From: Pteria penguin
Lineage: Eukaryota > Mollusca > Bivalvia > Pterioida > Pteriidae
Length of the DNA stretch: 64,000 bases
NCBI GenBank assembly: GCA_035048485.1
Contig: CM068590.1
Location: 868,001 to 932,000 of the forward strand
Reading direction: 5' to 3'
Shown here piece by piece: positions 60,032 to 64,000 of this stretch. Numbering within the stretch: position 1 is the stretch's first letter; each line of letters starts with the position of its first letter. Under the pieces are notes generated by a model. It made no database searches. It was not told the DNA's origin and was given only the letters and a program-made list of their open reading frames with translations. A program made the translations under genes and the position numbers.

Positions 60032-60075
60032 TTCGTGGGATTTTCATGGAATCTTCAGTTTGATCATTCCATTAA
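60032..60075 (-). other. 5' UTR of the 464-aa TRIM-like gene
   Basis: Acceptor CTCTTTGCAG ends at 60076, matching the acceptor in front of the 48955 gene. This supports a shared 5' UTR intron inherited from before the duplication. Confidence 0.5.
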
Positions 60076-60549
60076 CTGCAAAGAGATAGAATAGCATTTG
60101 ATTTCCAAACAAGAGTTTTCTATTGAACTCCACATAAGACTGAATCCGGTCAATAGTTTGGCAGAGAGTGGCTGCTTACAAAACTGTAAGAGAAACGCTT
60201 ATACCGGAATATAAAAAGATCAGATAGTATACATGTATGCGCTCAGCCGAGTAGGTCAAAACCATACTAACGACCAAAAACCACCAGAACACATGACATT
60301 TATTAGTAAACCGTAGGACGGAGGGTTTCAAGAGTTGAACATGTTCAAGATCATGTGATGTGACACCTAGGAAGAGTAAGCATTTCCCATCAGTTAGTGT
60401 ATAAATTTAATTTTAAGTATTTGTATCAACTGAAAGGTAATAAATTCCTCAATGAGAACTTTGACAGTGTATTAAGGTCGAGGTGCTTGTTAGTGTTTAC
60501 CTCATGAAATACGGGATTATGAAATAATAATGAAAAAATAAATGGATAA
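60076..60549. other. Upstream region of the 464-aa TRIM-like gene
   Basis: Presumed 5' intron and promoter; no defined element was recognised. Confidence 0.3.
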
Positions 60550-60554
60550 AATAG

Positions 60555-60695
60555 CATTATATTCCTCTACATTCCATAAAATGGCACTATATTCCATAAA
60601 ATAACACTATATTCCATAAAATAGCACTATATTCCATAAAATAGCATTACATTCCATAATATAGCACTATATCCCATAAAATGTTCCATAAGAGA
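60555..60695. repeat. 20-bp minisatellite
   Basis: About six units of ATTCCATAAAATAGCACTAT with small changes. Confidence 0.95.
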
Positions 60696-60817
60696 GGAAT
60701 GTCGGTAATATGTGTTTTCACATCATAAGCGACTTGTATTTACGAATTTTCGGCTAACTGCCTTTTATAAAGTGGTTTTTTAAAAGCTGCATTGGTCTAC
60801 ATAAACTACATTACTGC

Positions 60818-61065
60818 TTTTGGGTGGATATAACCCAATGGATAAAGTGCTAGACTCGTGACAGAGAGATCCCGGGTTCGATTACCGTCTTGGGCACAAA
60901 AGTGTTTCGTTTTTCGGAGACAGTAAAAGGTCAAGTGTCACCTTTGGCGTAGCACTCTATAGATCCCTCACTGCTTCGGATGGGTCCGTTGCAAAGGTAT
61001 AAATTTTCTGTAAAGCATCAGGCAGATGCCGTCACCATATACGTGAAATAATCATGGGGTGATTT
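60818..61065 (+). mobile_element. SINE-1 copy, plus strand
   Basis: Head TGGATATAACCCAATGGATA, perfect B-box GGTTCGATTACCG (one change from consensus), GGGCACAAAAGTGTTTCGTT, CACTGCTTCGGATGGGTCCG, GCATCAGGCAGATGCCGTCA. The tail is shortened. Confidence 0.75.
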
Positions 61066-61682
61066 TTTTATTATGATGAACAACATGATGAAATAGTATG
61101 GATGAAATAAACAGAGATCAAAACAAAAAGAAATATGTTTATAAACATACGAAAATGTTTAAGCGTAGGACCTCATAAAGATCACCTGATAACAATAGAA
61201 TATATACCACATATCAATAAAGCCGCTGCAAAAACACTTTAGATGCAATGTAGTCTTATTAATGATTTTCGAACGATGGCCTGAATAAAGATGAAATTGT
61301 TACTGTTGTTGAAAAAAGAGAGAGTGCCTCTTTATTATTTTTATTTTATTTTATTTTATTTTGCGGGGGAGGTTGAAATTAGTGTAAATGATATCTTACC
61401 TGAAGAATCCCTAGACAAACGTCTACAAATTGAATGTACTGTTTGACAGGCTGGCTTTCTACTCACAATTTTAGAACTCGGCCTTTTATATTTCCAACCG
61501 GTTGTTATGACAGATAATATTGTGCATATCATTAAAATACATAGTTGCTTCTCATTTTAGGTATGTAATAGTAGATATAATACATCTATGCAACTCAGTA
61601 ATGCAACATGCAACACGTTAAGGGGAAAATCGATCTATGAAAATCAGACCACCGAAAATCAGACCAGAAAGCAGATGAGCGG
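61066..61682. other. Unassigned stretch
   Basis: (TTTTA)n run at about 61336-61362. No gene was supported. Confidence 0.4.
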
Positions 61683-61815
61683 GTTGGTTGGTTGATTGGT
61701 GTTTTACGTCGCTTTCAACATTTTTTCAGTTATATCGTGACATGGAAGAAGGAGGTAACCAACCTCTTAAACATAGTGGCGCACTTCCGGAATCGAACCG
61801 GGATCGTCGGCGCAA
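61683..61815 (-). mobile_element. SINE-2 copy with intact B-box
   Basis: GGTTGGTTGATTGGTGTTTT, ACGTCGCTTTCAACATTTTT, CGTGACATGGAAGAAGGAGG, CCAACCTCTTAAACATAGTG; on the minus strand the perfect B-box CGGTTCGATTCCG. It is the best-preserved SINE-2 head in the window. Confidence 0.8.
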
Positions 61816-61844
61816 GCAAGCAAAGCGGCCCCTCAGGTGAGCGG

Positions 61845-62045
61845 GAGTAGAGTTGCATGTTCAGACGAGAAAGCAGATGCCTCGGAGTAGTGGTGAATGT
61901 GCAGACGAGACAGCAGGTGCCCGGGGGTAGAACTGCATGTGCAGACGAGAAGGCAGATGCCCGGGAGTAGAAGTGAATGTGCAAACGAGAAAGCAGATGC
62001 CCAGGAATGGAGTTGCGTGTTCAAAGGAGAAAGCAGGTGCCCAGA
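61845..62045. repeat. 40-bp minisatellite, about five units
   Basis: Unit AGACGAGAAAGCAGATGCCC followed by GGGAGTAGAAGTGAATGTGC. The same CAGGTGCCCGG-like core as REP-X/REP-Y is repeated, so the array may have arisen from such a repeat. Overlapping ORFs in two minus frames are artefacts. Confidence 0.9.
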
Positions 62046-62049
62046 AGTT

Positions 62050-62639
62050 GAGTGTATGGTTAGCCTCACCCACCAAGAATACATAATACATCAGGATCAT
62101 ATAACTGTGACAGCATGACAATAAAGAGGTGCCACAACATTTATTCAGTTGTCCATATCATAAATTTACACGATATAATTACTTAGTTGGATTTATCTAT
62201 CATTTATCATTTCACCTGCTGACAGTGTGGATGCTGGTGGACAATTTGTTTCCCAAGACACTTGGCCGACAGTCTTCACAATATATAGATAACGTAAACA
62301 AGACAAAATATTGGCTGAGTGGTCGTCTTCTTTAAAAGGACCAACACCTTGATGTCCACGGACATATTTCTCTATGATTTTACTACATGAAATAACTACT
62401 GATTTGGTTTTATCTATTATCGTTCCTATGTTGCAGCATATTGTTTGAACTAGTATAAAGGAGAGAGAAAGGGCGGGATCGGAGGAGGGACGGAACTGTC
62501 TCTGCCTGCTCCTCGTCCTGTGCTTAAAGCACACTTTGTCTCTAAAGGGATAAGTGCCAGTCCTCAAGAAAATCCTGTCTTAATACAAATTAAATTATCT
62601 GCCATCTACATTTACTATATGTGTCTCGAGCGATTTTTC
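62050..62639. other. Unassigned stretch
   Basis: The minus-strand ORF at 62193-62567 has no recognised motif and no splice support. Confidence 0.4.
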
Positions 62640-62800
62640 TAAACACCTCTCTCCCTCTCTCGGCACTGACGGATATCTTACGTGCCGAACCTACCGTGAC
62701 ACCGAAACTTGGTTTTCACTCTCTCATCCGAAAGACAGGAAACCGGTGCCAACGTCGGGATTCGAACCCGGGACCTCATCCACTGAGCTACACTCTGACA
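62640..62800 (-). mobile_element. SINE-1 copy (tRNA head well preserved)
   Basis: CGTGCCGAACCTACCGTGAC, CTCTCATCCGAAAGACAGGA, AACCGGTGCC; minus strand B-box GGTTCGAATCC within CCCGGGTTCGAATCCCG, and A-box-like TAGCTCAGTGGATGAGG. Tail part missing. Confidence 0.75.
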
Positions 62801-63684
62801 TACATCCATAATTGTTTATATTTACATATCGACTGCATTTCGTATATATGCAAATAAGTAGGGCAACTGCACCACATTTTCCAATGTTTGCTCTCACATG
62901 ACCAAACACGTGTTGCCACATCACATCAAAAGAACACGTGCATTTATAACATAATTCTTTCCATAGAATTATTATAAATAACGCATTTCTTCTGAACCAA
63001 ACAAGAAATGAAAGTTGTGTTTTCAGAAAATTGGAGTTAAATCGAGAACTACTTCTAAACTTTCAACTGACAGCTGAGCGGCTGTGTAACTGTTCCCTCA
63101 TTTGAACACCCCCCTGGAGTTACGATTTCGACATACTACAAAGGGGTATCCAGTGGGTTGAAATTATGAAAAAATATTGTTCTTTCCGAGGTATTGGGGT
63201 ATGCTTGCACTCGGTCTTGGAAAAATTCTTTGTGCAGCACTTCCTTAAATATTATATGCCTAATATCCTCTTTCAGTCGCTTTGTTTCACAAGCTACGCA
63301 CATATCAAATTATCATTAAATATCCAAGGGAATAAAATCCCCGCATGGAATTTTCCAAATGTTGTTAGGTATACAGTAGACGAACTCCCTGTTACCCACT
63401 TTTCATCAGGAGTATATTCGGTCTTGTATTCATTTATTGAAAAGGTGTCTATACGCACCATATGAACCCTTCTTAACTGACAACTTAAAGAACCTAACGA
63501 CAATGATATTTAGATTAGAACAGGGGATTCAACAAAGCCCCTTGGTGAGACATTAGACAACTCAACAACTTAAAGGGTGATATAGAAGTAAGAAAAATAC
63601 TTATCAGTGGCAAATTTACAGTAGGGGTTTCCATTATCTATTTGGCCCAAAGTATACCATACATATATTCACTTCCTTTATGAT
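62801..63684. other. Unassigned stretch
   Basis: No gene was supported. The ORFs at 63166-63465 (plus) and 63294-63503 (minus) overlap each other and resemble nothing known to me. Confidence 0.4.
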
Positions 63685-64000
63685 AAACAAGAGGTCCAAA
63701 TGGACCAATATCACTCACCTTAGCACAATTTGTCCATTCATATAAAGAACTGATTTATGCAGATACATATATAATGTGAAAATTACTAAGTCAGATTGTT
63801 TTTCGAGTTAACTAGATGTGCAAGTTAATACATCAAGTGGTACAAACTAATGCATTGAGTGCCGCAAAACATTTTTAAAAATGTTTAGGTATGGAAAATT
63901 AACAAAATTACCCTATGTGGGGGCAAAAATCACTACCCTTCAGCATGCCGAAGCTGGTTTATATGGAATTTCAATAAATGGATTGAGCATTAAAATTTTT
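63685..64000. repeat. Possible dispersed repeat with AACAAGAGGTCC head, cut by window end
   Basis: AACAAGAGGTCCAAATGGAC with a small palindrome (GGTCCAAATGGACC) resembles the AACAAGAG heads at 14915 and 46220. Only its start is present. Confidence 0.35.

Noticed and set aside
61730..62121. Overlapping minus-strand ORFs of about 85 codons
   Set aside because: They read a 40-bp minisatellite and a SINE-2 copy in different frames.
62740..62800. Functional tRNA gene on the minus strand
   Set aside because: B-box is intact, but the sequence is the head of a SINE-1 copy with the family body attached.

Overview
This window looks like AT-rich nuclear DNA from an invertebrate, most likely a bivalve or other mollusc. 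No bacterial signs are present: there are no operons, and genes are split by introns with GT-AG borders. The points toward molluscs are B-box/coiled-coil/beta-propeller (TRIM-like) genes with intronless coding regions, several tRNA-derived SINE families, many small inverted-repeat elements, and very dense Penelope-like retroelement debris. The species cannot be named from this sequence alone.

Genes. All recognisable host genes lie on the minus strand. Three related genes encode a probable actinoporin-like (membrane-binding, pore-forming fold) domain: gene 1 (5823-7958), gene 2 (24526-25727) and gene 3 (27484-31436). A lone exon of a fourth copy lies at 949-1028. Genes 1 and 3 have the same architecture: the ATG plus one base at the end of a first exon, a 137-base second exon and a 478-base domain exon. 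Gene 2 has an 80-base second exon in the same phase and a domain exon that ends in its own stop. Further right are two paralogous TRIM-like genes lacking RING fingers: 48955-50571 (538 aa, two B-boxes) and 58637-60031 (464 aa, one B-box). Each has the same splice-acceptor motif 5' of the ATG.

Mobile DNA fills most of the rest. One near-complete Penelope-like element (2778-5498) has about 264-base direct terminal repeats around a decayed reverse transcriptase (RT). About fifteen further fragments of the same family lie on both strands. A second, older RT lineage survives as relics at 130-800, 29495-29887, 30745-31260 and 38385-38990. There are two tRNA-derived SINE families (SINE-1 and SINE-2), three other dispersed families (called REP-X, REP-Y and REP-Z here), several MITE-like inverted-repeat elements and many micro- and minisatellites.

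The most unusual structures are: a 29-bp minisatellite of about 41 units (31832-33015) that grew out of the end of a Penelope terminal repeat and is open in three frames; a perfect 66-bp palindrome inside an insertion bounded by 12-base direct repeats (57396-57521); a TTAGGG-containing 23-bp minisatellite (9045-9785); and an (AT)n tract that appears to start at the YIDD codons of an RT relic. Stretches listed as unassigned hold no gene or repeat that I could support.
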